Part shown: positions 26,598-34,401 of the stretch, in pieces | Layout of the letters: every line of letters begins with the position of its first letter | Numbering within the stretch: position 1 is the stretch's first letter | Assembly (NCBI RefSeq): GCF_004348985.1 | Contig: NZ_SMKW01000002.1 | Span: forward strand, 186,001-250,000 | Source: Saccharopolyspora elongata | GTDB lineage: Bacteria; Actinomycetota; Actinomycetes; Mycobacteriales; Pseudonocardiaceae | Direction of reading: 5' to 3' | DNA length: 64,000 nucleotides | Program-made: the position numbers and the translations under genes | Notes under the pieces: model-generated | The model's database searches: none | The model's input: only the letters and a program-made list of their open reading frames with translations | What the model was told of the DNA's origin: nothing

Positions 26598-27221
26598 ATG
26601 AGTGAACCTTCCACGCGTCCGCGCCGACCGCTGAACCCGCTGATCGAGGCGGCTTTCGCGGACGTCCCGGTGTGCGCCTCGGTGGTCGGTGCGGCGCGGG
26701 TCAAGGACTTCGCCGCCGCACCGACCGCGGTCGGCGTCCTGGCGTCGATCCCGGTGGGCGAGCTGCCGAAGGTCGTCCGGGTGCTGGTGCACCTGAAGAA
26801 GACCGTGTTCGTCAACATCGACGCCTGCCCCGGCCTCGCCCAGGACCGCGGCGCGATCGACTTCCTGACCGAGATCGGCGCGCAGGGCGTGGTCAGCACC
26901 CGGGCCGCGCTGATCGACCGGGCCGGGGCGCTGGACATGCTGACGATGCAGAAGGTCTTCGTCACCGACCGGTCGAACCTCAACCGGAGCCTGGAAGGCG
27001 TCGGCCGGAGCAACCCGGACCTGGTCGAGGTGATGCCCGCCCCGATCATCCCGTGGATGCCCGAGGAGGCCCGCCGCGTGCTGTCGCCGTTCGTCGCGGC
27101 GGGCTTCGTCACCGACGTGGCCGGGGTGGCGCACTCGCTGGCGATGGGCGCGGTCGCGGCGGCCACCTCGGACCCCGGGCTCTGGTCGCTGACCCGCGAT
27201 CGGCTGCGGGCCGGGAAATGA
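26598..27221 (+). CDS. glpP: GlpP-family glycerol-3-phosphate-responsive antiterminator
   Basis: 207 residues covering the whole G3P_antiterm family (TIM-barrel). Landmarks match Bacillus GlpP: KKTVFVNIDACPGLAQDRGA, GVVSTRAALIDRA, MQKVFVTDRSNLN, NPDLVEVMPA, AAGFVTDVAGVAHS and GAVAAATSDPGLW. GlpP binds leader RNA when its polyol-phosphate ligand is present and lets transcription pass a terminator. Here a leader terminator precedes the operon, so self-control is likely. The ATG at 26598 is 28 bp after the FAD oxidase. A long hairpin begins right after its stop codon. Confidence 0.88.
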   Translation: MSEPSTRPRRPLNPLIEAAFADVPVCASVVGAARVKDFAAAPTAVGVLASIPVGELPKVVRVLVHLKKTVFVNIDACPGLAQDRGAIDFLTEIGAQGVVSTRAALIDRAGALDMLTMQKVFVTDRSNLNRSLEGVGRSNPDLVEVMPAPIIPWMPEEARRVLSPFVAAGFVTDVAGVAHSLAMGAVAAATSDPGLWSLTRDRLRAGK

Positions 27222-27267
27222 CCCGTGTGCACTTTCCGCCGCTATAGCAACAAAAAGTGCACACGGG
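27222..27267 (+). terminator. Strong hairpin after glpP
   Basis: CCCGTGTGCACTTT (27222-27235) pairs perfectly with AAAGTGCACACGGG (27254-27267) around an 18-nt loop that itself contains GCTATAGC. It starts at the base after the glpP stop and has no T-tract. It may stabilise the upstream mRNA end, partly terminate transcription, or be an operator. Confidence 0.6.
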
Positions 27268-27305
27268 GCCAGACCAGGCAGAACGCCTAGGACGAACGGA
27301 GAGCC

Positions 27306-27605
27306 ATGAGTTTCGTTGTGATCGCACGGTACGTCACCAACCCCGGCAAGCGGGACGAGGTGCTGGACCTGCTGGCGCCGATGGCGGCGGCGTCGCTGGC
27401 CGAGCCGGGCTGTCGCCGCTACGGCCTGCACGCCGGCACCGACGACGACGTCGTCGCCATCGTCGAGGAGTACGACACCGAGGCGGACTTCGCCGCGCAC
27501 TGCGAATCCGAGCACTTCAAGCGGATCGTGCTCGGCCAGGTCGTGCCGCTGCTGGCCGAGCGCGTGGTCACCCGCTGCGTGCCGGTCGCCGGGGCGGGCG
27601 CGTGA
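27306..27605 (+). CDS. Antibiotic biosynthesis monooxygenase (ABM) domain protein
   Basis: 99 residues of the dimeric ferredoxin-like ABM fold: SFVVIARYVTNPGKRDEVLD at the start, AEPGCRRYGLHAGTDD in the middle and ESEHFKRIVLGQVVPLLAER at the end, the usual F-K-R helix. Such proteins are small cofactor-free oxygenases, or binding subunits without known activity. The ATG at 27306 lies 84 bp after glpP, beyond the hairpin, and the stop overlaps the next gene by one base. Its role in a polyol operon is not known. Confidence 0.85.
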   Translation: MSFVVIARYVTNPGKRDEVLDLLAPMAAASLAEPGCRRYGLHAGTDDDVVAIVEEYDTEADFAAHCESEHFKRIVLGQVVPLLAERVVTRCVPVAGAGA

Positions 27606-28726
27606 TGCGGGTCCGCGCGGCAGTCCTGCGGGAATCCGGCCGCGAAGCGCCCTACGCGGCGTCGCGGCCCATCGACGTCACGACGCTGGAGCTCGACCCG
27701 CCGGGGCCCGGCGAACTGCTGGTGCGCGTCCGGGCCGCCGGGTTGTGCCACTCCGACCTGTCGGTGATCAACGGCTCGCGGCGCAGGCCGCTGCCGATGG
27801 CGCTCGGGCACGAGGCGGCCGGCGAGGTCGTCGAGGCCGGCGCGGGCAGCGGTTTCGATCCCGGCGACCACGTGGTGCTCGCCTTCGTGCCGTCCTGCGG
27901 CGACTGCGAGCGCTGCGTGGCCGGCCGCCCCGCCCTGTGCGGCCCGGGGGCCGCGGCGAACGAGCAGGGCGCCCTGCTCGGCGGCGGTATGCGGTGGCGG
28001 GCCGACGACGGCTCGCGGCCGTACCACCACCTCGGCGTGTCGGCGTTCGCCGAGCACATCGTCGTGTCGGCCCGCTCGGCGGTGAAGGTCGACGCCGACC
28101 TCCCCTTCGAGATCGCCGCCCTGTTCGGCTGCGCCGTCCTGACCGGTGCGGGCGCGGCACTGCACTCGACGCAGATCCAGGCGGGGGAGAGCGTCGCGGT
28201 GTTCGGCCTCGGCGGCGTCGGCCTCGCGGCACTGCTGATGGCGAAGGCGTCCGGAGCGTCCACATTGGTCGCCGTCGACGTCGTCGAGCACAAGCGGGAG
28301 CTGGCCGCCCGGCTCGGCGCGACCCACGCAGTGGCGGGCGGCCCGGAGGCCGTCGAGCGGATCCGCGAGATCACCGGCGGTGGCGCCGAGAAGGTGATCG
28401 ACACGACCGGCGTCGCGCCCGTCCTGCGGCAGGCCTACGACGCGACCCGCAGCGGCGGCACCACGGTCACCGTCGGCCTGCCGGACCCCGAGGCGCAGCT
28501 CTCCCTGCCAGCGCTGAGCCTGGTCGCGGAGGAGAAGACGCTGCGGGGCAGCTACCTCGGATCGTGCGTGCCGAGGCGGGACGTGCCGCGCTTCATCGAG
28601 CTGTACCGGTCGGGCGCGCTCCCCGTCGACGCGCTGCTGTCCCACCGGCTCACCCTCGACGAGATCAACGAGGGGTTCGACCGCCTGGCCGACGGCACCG
28701 CCATCCGCCAAGTCGTCGTCCTCTGA
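27605..28726 (+). CDS. Zinc-dependent alcohol dehydrogenase
   Basis: 373 residues of the medium-chain dehydrogenase family. Catalytic zinc ligands lie in AGLCHSD and GHEAAGE, the four structural-zinc Cys in SCGDCERCVAGRPALCG, and the nucleotide motif in VFGLGGVGLAALLM; the acidic residue in VAVDVVEHK suggests NAD rather than NADP. It is related to the NDMA-type alcohol dehydrogenase at 35919 but diverged. The ATG overlaps the ABM stop as TGATG, so it is the last gene of the polyol operon, and a strong terminator follows. Confidence 0.9.
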   Translation: MRVRAAVLRESGREAPYAASRPIDVTTLELDPPGPGELLVRVRAAGLCHSDLSVINGSRRRPLPMALGHEAAGEVVEAGAGSGFDPGDHVVLAFVPSCGDCERCVAGRPALCGPGAAANEQGALLGGGMRWRADDGSRPYHHLGVSAFAEHIVVSARSAVKVDADLPFEIAALFGCAVLTGAGAALHSTQIQAGESVAVFGLGGVGLAALLMAKASGASTLVAVDVVEHKRELAARLGATHAVAGGPEAVERIREITGGGAEKVIDTTGVAPVLRQAYDATRSGGTTVTVGLPDPEAQLSLPALSLVAEEKTLRGSYLGSCVPRRDVPRFIELYRSGALPVDALLSHRLTLDEINEGFDRLADGTAIRQVVVL

Positions 28727-28734
28727 CTGCCGGC

Positions 28735-28773
28735 GCCGCCCGGGACCAGCGAGAACCGCCGGTCCCGGGCGGC
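28735..28773 (+). terminator. Terminator of the polyol operon
   Basis: GCCGCCCGGGACC (28735-28747) pairs perfectly with GGTCCCGGGCGGC (28761-28773) around a 13-nt loop, nine bases after the alcohol dehydrogenase stop. No T-tract, as is common in actinomycetes. Confidence 0.8.
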
Positions 28774-28790
28774 TCGCGCGGTGCGGCCGG

Positions 28791-28807
28791 TGTTCAGTTT
28801 CTGAACA
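28791..28807. promoter_or_regulatory. Operator 1 of the GAF-Fis regulator (predicted)
   Basis: TGTTCAG-TTT-CTGAACA is a perfect 7-bp inverted repeat. Its centre is 70 bp before the start of the molybdenum oxidoreductase gene. Nearly the same sequence, including the following GTT, recurs at 34326 before the aldehyde dehydrogenase gene. Confidence 0.75.
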
Positions 28808-28868
28808 GTTGCGCGGGCACGCCGAACCTAAGGTGATCGTCGCCACACTCGGTGTCGAGAGGACGACG

Positions 28869-31196
28869 ATGACTTCGCACCGCGCACTCCGCGCCACCAC
28901 GCGGCCACCGGACGAACCCGGGCTCACCGGGCGCCGGCGCTTCCTCGGCTACCTGCTGGCCGCTCCCACGCTGGTCGCCGCGGGCAGGCTGGCGGGCCCG
29001 ACGGCCGCCGAGGCGGCCGTGCCCAGTCCGGGGCTCACCGACGCCTACGACCTGTCCGACGCGCTGACCCATGCCGCCCTGCCCACCTCGAACCTGATCA
29101 CGGTGGCGGTGAACCCCGACGGAACGGTGTCCTTCGCGCTGCACCGCGCCGAAGTCGGGCAGGGCATCACGACCGCGGTCGCGATGCTCATCGCCGAGGA
29201 GATGTCGCTACCGCTGGAGAAGGTCCGCATCACGCTCGCCGACGCGCGCTCCGAGCTGGTGTTCAACCAGCTCACCGGCGGATCGAACACCATCCACGCG
29301 ATCTACACCCCGGTGCGCCTCGCGGCGGCGGTCGCGCGCGAGCGGATGAAGCTCACCGCGGCGCAGCAATGGCACGTCCCGGTCGCCGAACTCGACCTCG
29401 CCGACGGCGTCATCACGCACCGGTCCGGGAAGCGGGCGACCTACGGCTCGCTGGCGAAGACCGCGGCCAGCTCGACGACCCGGGAATTCACCCCGGCGCT
29501 CAAGCCCGCCTCCGAATTCACGATCATCGGCAGGCCGCAGAACCGCATCGACGCGCTCGCCGCCGTCACCGGCCGCAAGCAGTTCGCGATGGACCTCGAC
29601 GTGCCGGGCGCCAAGCCCACCATGGTCCGCCGGGCGCCGACGATCAACGGCACCGCGCGCTCGATCCGCAACGTCGACCAGGTGCTGACCATGCCGGGCA
29701 TCACCGACGTCGCGATCATCTCCACCGGCGTCGCGGTGCGCGGCGAGACCTTCGGCCAGTGCATCGACGCCGTCCGCGCCCTCGACGTGACCTGGGCACC
29801 GGGCACTGTGGACGGTGAATCCGACGAGACGTTGCTGCGCAAGCTCAAGGCCGCGACGCCGCCGGTCAAGCCGGCGCTGCCGCTGACGACCGCGGTCGAC
29901 GCCGAATTCACCTTCGCCTTCGCCAGCAACACGCCGCTGGAGACCAACTGCGCGGTCGCCGACGTACGGAAGGACCGGGCGGAGATCTGGTCCAGCCTCA
30001 AGGTCCCGATCATCGCCAAGCAGCAGATCGCCCAGCGCCTCGGGCTGCCGGAAACCGCGGTCACCGTGCACGTGGTGGAAGGCGGCGGATCCTTCGGCCG
30101 CCACCTCTTCCACGACGCGGCGATGGAGGCCGCCGAGGCGTCCCGGGCGTTCGGCAAACCGGTCCGGCTGATGTGGCACCGCACCGACGACTTCCGGCAC
30201 GGCCGGGCGCACCCGATGTGCTTCTCCAGGATCCGGGCGACCTGCGCCGCCGGCGAGGTGCTGAGCTTCGAGCAGTACCACACCAGCGTGAAAACCGATT
30301 TCGGGCACGGTTTCGGCGAGCTCATCACCGGCACCGTCACGGAACCGGAACTCGGCAACTACTCGGTCGCGCAGACGATCTTCCTGCTGTCCCAGCACAG
30401 CCCGTACGCCTTCGGCGTCACCACGCAGCTGCTCAACGAGGTTCCGCTGGAGTTCCACACCGGCAGCATGCGCAACGTCTACTCGCCCAACGTGCGGTGC
30501 GCGCAGGAACTCGTCGTCGACCGGCTGGCCGCCGAGATGGGCAAGGACCCGTTGGCGTTCCGCCGGGAATTCGCCAGGGAGGAGCGCTACCGGAAGGTGC
30601 TGGACGTCCTGGCGGAGAAGGGGAGGTGGGGCCGGTCCCTGCCCGCCGGCGTGGCGCAGGGCGTGGCGCTCGCGCACGAGTACAAGGCGGTCGCCGGCGC
30701 GCTGGTCGAGATCGACGCGCGGCCGGAAACGGTCGGACGGGAGGTGCCGGTGCACGAGGGCGTGACCGGGCCACGCGTCACCCGGGTGACGTTCGTGGTG
30801 GATCCGGGCCTGTGCATCAACCCGCGGGGCCTCGAAGCGCAGATGCTCGGCGGGATCAACGACGGCATCGCCACCGCCCTGACCTTCGGCCTGCACATCG
30901 AGGGCGGCCTGCCGCTGGAAGGCAGCTGGGACAACGGTTTCTACACGCGGCAGTGGAACGTGCCGCCGGAAGTCGAGATCATCATCATGCCCGATTCCGG
31001 CGACGATCCCGGCGGCGCGGGGGAACTGGCGGTCGCGCCCACGATGGCCGCGGTGGCCTGCGCGTACGCCAGGGCGACCGGCACGATGCCCACCACTTTC
31101 CCGATCAACCACCACGACCCGCTGCGCTTCGCGCCGCTGCCGCGCGAACCGTCCATCCCGCAGTCGCCCACCGACGGCCTGGACAAGGCGTTCTGA
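28869..31196 (+). CDS. Tat-exported molybdopterin oxidoreductase, large subunit (IorB/aldehyde-oxidase-like)
   Basis: 775 residues. A Tat signal lies at the N-terminus (GRRRFLGYLLAAPTLVAAGR), with cleavage probably near AEA at residue 43. The rest matches the xanthine/aldehyde oxidase large-subunit family of the isoquinoline 1-oxidoreductase type: QLTGGSNTIHAIYTPVR, VVEGGGSFGRHLFHDAAMEA, MRNVYSPNVRCAQELVVDRL and the near-terminal DDPGGAGELAVAP with the catalytic Glu. It would oxidise an aldehyde or N-heterocycle outside the membrane with a separate 2Fe-2S subunit, which is the next gene. The ATG at 28869 follows GAGAGG. Confidence 0.9.
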   Translation: MTSHRALRATTRPPDEPGLTGRRRFLGYLLAAPTLVAAGRLAGPTAAEAAVPSPGLTDAYDLSDALTHAALPTSNLITVAVNPDGTVSFALHRAEVGQGITTAVAMLIAEEMSLPLEKVRITLADARSELVFNQLTGGSNTIHAIYTPVRLAAAVARERMKLTAAQQWHVPVAELDLADGVITHRSGKRATYGSLAKTAASSTTREFTPALKPASEFTIIGRPQNRIDALAAVTGRKQFAMDLDVPGAKPTMVRRAPTINGTARSIRNVDQVLTMPGITDVAIISTGVAVRGETFGQCIDAVRALDVTWAPGTVDGESDETLLRKLKAATPPVKPALPLTTAVDAEFTFAFASNTPLETNCAVADVRKDRAEIWSSLKVPIIAKQQIAQRLGLPETAVTVHVVEGGGSFGRHLFHDAAMEAAEASRAFGKPVRLMWHRTDDFRHGRAHPMCFSRIRATCAAGEVLSFEQYHTSVKTDFGHGFGELITGTVTEPELGNYSVAQTIFLLSQHSPYAFGVTTQLLNEVPLEFHTGSMRNVYSPNVRCAQELVVDRLAAEMGKDPLAFRREFAREERYRKVLDVLAEKGRWGRSLPAGVAQGVALAHEYKAVAGALVEIDARPETVGREVPVHEGVTGPRVTRVTFVVDPGLCINPRGLEAQMLGGINDGIATALTFGLHIEGGLPLEGSWDNGFYTRQWNVPPEVEIIIMPDSGDDPGGAGELAVAPTMAAVACAYARATGTMPTTFPINHHDPLRFAPLPREPSIPQSPTDGLDKAF

Positions 31197-31205
31197 GGAG
31201 CCTTC

Positions 31206-31685
31206 ATGCCAAAGCACACTTTCAAGCTCAACGGCGAACAGGTCACCGTGGACGTCCCCGGCGAGGTGCGGCTGCTGTGGGTGCTGCGCGACGTCCTCGG
31301 CGTGCGCGGACCGAAGTACGGCTGCGGGCTCGGGGTCTGCCAGGCCTGCACCTGCCACATCAACGGCAAGGCCTTCAACCCGTGCTCCGTCCCCGTCTCG
31401 GAGATCGGGCCCGACGACGAGATCACCACGATCGAGGGCTTACCGGCGACCGTCGGCAAGGACCTGCACCCGATGCAGCAGGCCTGGCTGGACCGGGACG
31501 TCCCGCAGTGCGGCTACTGCCAGCCGGGCCAGATCATGACGGCGGTCGCGACGGTCCGCAAGGTCCGCGAGGAGGGCCGCGAGATCGGCGACGAGGACCT
31601 CGACGAGATCCGCAACGTCTGCCGCTGCGGCACCTACCAGCGAATCCGGGAGGCGATCAGGGCAGGCGCCGACGCGACCGAGTAG
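31206..31685 (+). CDS. 2Fe-2S small subunit of the molybdopterin oxidoreductase
   Basis: 159 residues with both iron-sulfur sites of this family: the plant-ferredoxin type cluster in GPKYGCGLGVCQACTCHING (Cys near residues 40-48) and CSVPV, and the second cluster in QCGYCQPGQIMTA and NVCRCGTYQRIREAI. It has no signal peptide, so it is probably co-exported with the Tat-signal large subunit (hitchhiking). It starts nine bp after the large subunit. No cytochrome or FAD subunit follows, as usual for IorAB-type enzymes. Confidence 0.93.
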   Translation: MPKHTFKLNGEQVTVDVPGEVRLLWVLRDVLGVRGPKYGCGLGVCQACTCHINGKAFNPCSVPVSEIGPDDEITTIEGLPATVGKDLHPMQQAWLDRDVPQCGYCQPGQIMTAVATVRKVREEGREIGDEDLDEIRNVCRCGTYQRIREAIRAGADATE

Positions 31686-31806
31686 ACCGGGGAATCGCCG
31701 GTGGGCGGCACGACCGCCCACCGGGCGGTGCGAAACCCCCCGAATCTCTTTGCGGAGCAGGTAAAATCGATCAGGTTGACCGCTTTCGCGATCGGGGAGG
31801 TCGTTG

Positions 31807-32526
31807 GTGGAGAGGGACGTCCGGACGATGGACGACGTAATGCGCATGCTCGACCGGATGCTCGAGACGGACGCCCGCAACACCCCGGACTGGTGGGACC
31901 GGTTCTACTCGGACCGCGCCAAGCCGATTCCCTTCTTCGCCGCCAAACCGGACGAGAACCTGGTGTCCTGCCTGGAGCACGGCGTGCTCGCTCCGGGGCG
32001 CGCGCTCGACCTGGGTTGCGGGCCGGGGCGCAACGCGGTGCACCTCGCGTCGCTGGGTTTCGAGGTCGACGCCGTCGACCTCTCGCCGGAAGCCGTGTCC
32101 TGGGGCGAGGAGCGCGCCCGCGAGGCCGGGGTCGAGGTCCGCTTCCACTGCGCCGACATGTTCTCCGCGGATCTGCGGCTGGGCCGGTACGACCTGGTCT
32201 ACGACTCCGGCTGCCTGCACCACCTGCCGCCGCACCGCCGGGCGAGCTACCTGGACCTGCTCGACCGGGTGCTGGTCCCCGGCGGTCACTTCGGCCTGAC
32301 CTGCTTCGCCGCCGGCGAAATGGGATCGGAGCTCGCCGACGAGGAGTTCTACCGCCAGGGCGACCTGGACGGTGGGATGGCCTTCGACCCGGACTCGCTG
32401 CGCTGGATCTTCTCGGACTACACCGAGATCGAGCTGCGGCGCATGGTGGAGCAGCCGCCGGACGCGCCGCACTACGGCGTCCCCTTCCTGCTGGCCGCGC
32501 TGTTCCGCCGCCCGGCGGCTCGTTGA
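31807..32526 (+). CDS. Class I SAM-dependent methyltransferase
   Basis: 239 residues. Motif I ALDLGCGPGRNAVHLASLGF near residue 65, motif II acid in VDAVDLSPEAV, and YDLVYDSGCLHHLPPHRR as motif IV identify a Rossmann-fold methyltransferase, similar to thiopurine/tellurite-resistance types. The substrate is unknown. The GTG at 31807 has GGAGG six bases upstream; a TTG at 31804 is an alternative. It lies between the molybdenum enzyme and the regulator and may be unrelated to either. Confidence 0.85.
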   Translation: MERDVRTMDDVMRMLDRMLETDARNTPDWWDRFYSDRAKPIPFFAAKPDENLVSCLEHGVLAPGRALDLGCGPGRNAVHLASLGFEVDAVDLSPEAVSWGEERAREAGVEVRFHCADMFSADLRLGRYDLVYDSGCLHHLPPHRRASYLDLLDRVLVPGGHFGLTCFAAGEMGSELADEEFYRQGDLDGGMAFDPDSLRWIFSDYTEIELRRMVEQPPDAPHYGVPFLLAALFRRPAAR

Positions 32527-32610
32527 CCACCTCGTACTACTGGCGGTGCGTGCGTTTGGAGGTATTGCACCCGCACGGCTGCTTGCTTCGGTGGTGGGGG
32601 TCACAGATAA

Positions 32611-32643
32611 TCCGACGTTAACTTTCGTTAACGCAGCGTCGGA
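32611..32643. promoter_or_regulatory. Nested inverted repeat before the regulator gene
   Basis: TCCGACG (32611-32617) pairs with CGTCGGA (32637-32643), and inside it GTTAAC (32617-32622) pairs with GTTAAC (32627-32632) around TTTC. It lies 31 bp before the regulator start and differs from the TGTTCAG operators, so it may bind another protein or act as a leader hairpin. Confidence 0.45.
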
Positions 32644-32673
32644 TGCATGACCGGGCGGGGCCGGGAGGAAGCG

Positions 32674-34323
32674 GTGAATCCGAGCGGGAACCAGGTAGTG
32701 CGTCCCGAGATCGCCTCGTCCTGGCGGCGCACCAGCATGAGCGGGCTCCGCCCGGAGTCGGCGCTGGACCGGTTGCACATCGCCGAGTTCGACACCGCCA
32801 GCCGGCTCATGCGCGCCGCCGGACCGGTGCTGGACGAACTCGCCACGCGCCTGGTGGACACCACGTTCTGCATCGCGCTCGCCGACAGCTCCTGCCGGAT
32901 CGTGGACCGCCGGTTCACCGACCTGCGCACCGAGCTCGCGCTGAACCGGATCAGCGCCGTGCCCGGCGCGCAGTTCACCGAGGAACACGCGGGCACCAAC
33001 GCGCTCGGCACGCCGTTCGAGGTCATGCGCGGGGTCGCGGTGCACGGCGCGGAGCACTTCGTCGAGGCGCTCAAGGCGTTCAGCTGCTACGGCCACCCGA
33101 TCCGCCATCCCGTGACCCGCCGGATCGAAGGCGTCCTGGACATCACCGGCCTGGCCAGCGAGGCCAATCCGCTGTTTGCGCCGCTGCTGCAGCGCGCCGT
33201 CGAAGACATCGAGCAGCGGCTGTGGGAAGGCGCACGGCAATCGGAGAAGCGCCTGCTGCGGGCGTTCCAGCACGCCTCCCGCAGCCCGTGCCGGGCCGTG
33301 GTGGCGATCGGCGGCGAGCTCGTGCTGACCAACCGGGCCGCGCTCGACCTGCTGGAACCCCCGGACCACGCGGTGCTGCGCGACTTCGTCTCCGGCGTGA
33401 CCGGATCCGCCTCCCGCGACCTGGTGCTGGGTTCGGGCGCGGCCGTGCACCTGCGGGCCGAGAAGGTCACCGGCACCGCCGACGGCTTCCTGGTCGAGCT
33501 GACGCCCCGCGCCCGCACGCGGGTCCCGGTGCCGCGCGGCCGGGTGGCCGAGAACCGGCGGACCGGGCTGGACCAGCAGCTGGCCGAGCTGAGCAGGGGA
33601 GCGGGGCCAGTGCTCATCGCCGGCGAACCCGGCTCCGGGCGCACCTCCGCGGCACGCGCCATCGCCGGCCCGCGGACCGTGCAAGTGCTCGACGCCGCGG
33701 ACGTGGTCGTCGTCGGCGAACAGGAGTGGGCCAAGCGGCTCCGCTCGCCGAACCCGGGCGCGGAAGTCCTCGTCGTCGAAGGGATCGAGCTGCTGTCCGA
33801 CGCGCTGTGCGCGGGTCTGGCGCGAATGCTCGCGGACGAACCGGGCGTGCGCCTCGTGCTCACCTCGGCGCCGCGATCCGAGCTGCCACCCCGGGTGCTG
33901 AGCCTCGCGGCGACCTGCCCGTCCCGCGTGGAACTGCCGGCGCTGCGCAACCGGACCGACGAGTTCGCGGCGATCGCGCGCACCATGCTCGCCGAACTCC
34001 GGGCCGACCTGCGCATCGCGCCGAGCGCACTCGAGGCGCTGATCGCCCAGCAGTGGCCCGGGAACCTCCGGGAACTGGCCGGGGTGCTCCGCGGCATCAC
34101 CGAGCGGCGCACGGCCGGTGACATCACCGTCGCGGACCTTCCGGTCGGCTACCGCGACGCCGGCCGCACCGCCAGGCTGAGCAGGAGGGAGCGGGCCGAA
34201 CGCGACGCCATCACCGAGGCCTTGCGCGACACCGGCGGCAACAAGGTGCAGGCGGCGCAGCGCCTGGGCATCAGCCGCACCACGCTGTACAGCAGGATGC
34301 GTGCGCTCGGGGTGTCCCGTTGA
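32674..34323 (+). CDS. AcoR/MimR-like GAF-Fis transcriptional regulator
   Basis: 549 residues from a GTG with GGGAGGAA directly upstream; an ATG at 32647 is an alternative. RPEIASSWRRTSMSGLRPES opens the protein as in AcoR regulators, a GAF domain spans about 65-180, and the middle is a degenerate AAA+ domain: Walker A reads GEPGSGRT (Lys replaced by Arg, near 317) and no GAFTGA loop is visible. The Fis-type helix-turn-helix (NKVQAAQRLGISRTTLYSRM) ends the protein. Without GAFTGA it should not need sigma-54, which actinomycetes lack. Palindromes before both flanking operons mark its likely targets. Confidence 0.9.
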   Translation: MNPSGNQVVRPEIASSWRRTSMSGLRPESALDRLHIAEFDTASRLMRAAGPVLDELATRLVDTTFCIALADSSCRIVDRRFTDLRTELALNRISAVPGAQFTEEHAGTNALGTPFEVMRGVAVHGAEHFVEALKAFSCYGHPIRHPVTRRIEGVLDITGLASEANPLFAPLLQRAVEDIEQRLWEGARQSEKRLLRAFQHASRSPCRAVVAIGGELVLTNRAALDLLEPPDHAVLRDFVSGVTGSASRDLVLGSGAAVHLRAEKVTGTADGFLVELTPRARTRVPVPRGRVAENRRTGLDQQLAELSRGAGPVLIAGEPGSGRTSAARAIAGPRTVQVLDAADVVVVGEQEWAKRLRSPNPGAEVLVVEGIELLSDALCAGLARMLADEPGVRLVLTSAPRSELPPRVLSLAATCPSRVELPALRNRTDEFAAIARTMLAELRADLRIAPSALEALIAQQWPGNLRELAGVLRGITERRTAGDITVADLPVGYRDAGRTARLSRRERAERDAITEALRDTGGNKVQAAQRLGISRTTLYSRMRALGVSR

Positions 34324-34325
34324 GG

Positions 34326-34342
34326 TGTTCAGTTCTTGAACA
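34326..34342. promoter_or_regulatory. Operator 2 of the GAF-Fis regulator (predicted)
   Basis: TGTTCAG-TTC-TTGAACA, starting two bases after the regulator's stop. It matches operator 1 at 18 of 20 positions when the trailing GTT is counted. Its centre is 68 bp before the aldehyde dehydrogenase start. Confidence 0.75.
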
Positions 34343-34401
34343 GTTACCGCCCGCGCGCGGCCGCGAACATGGTCCCCGTCACAACGACGTGAGGAGGCCG
34401 A

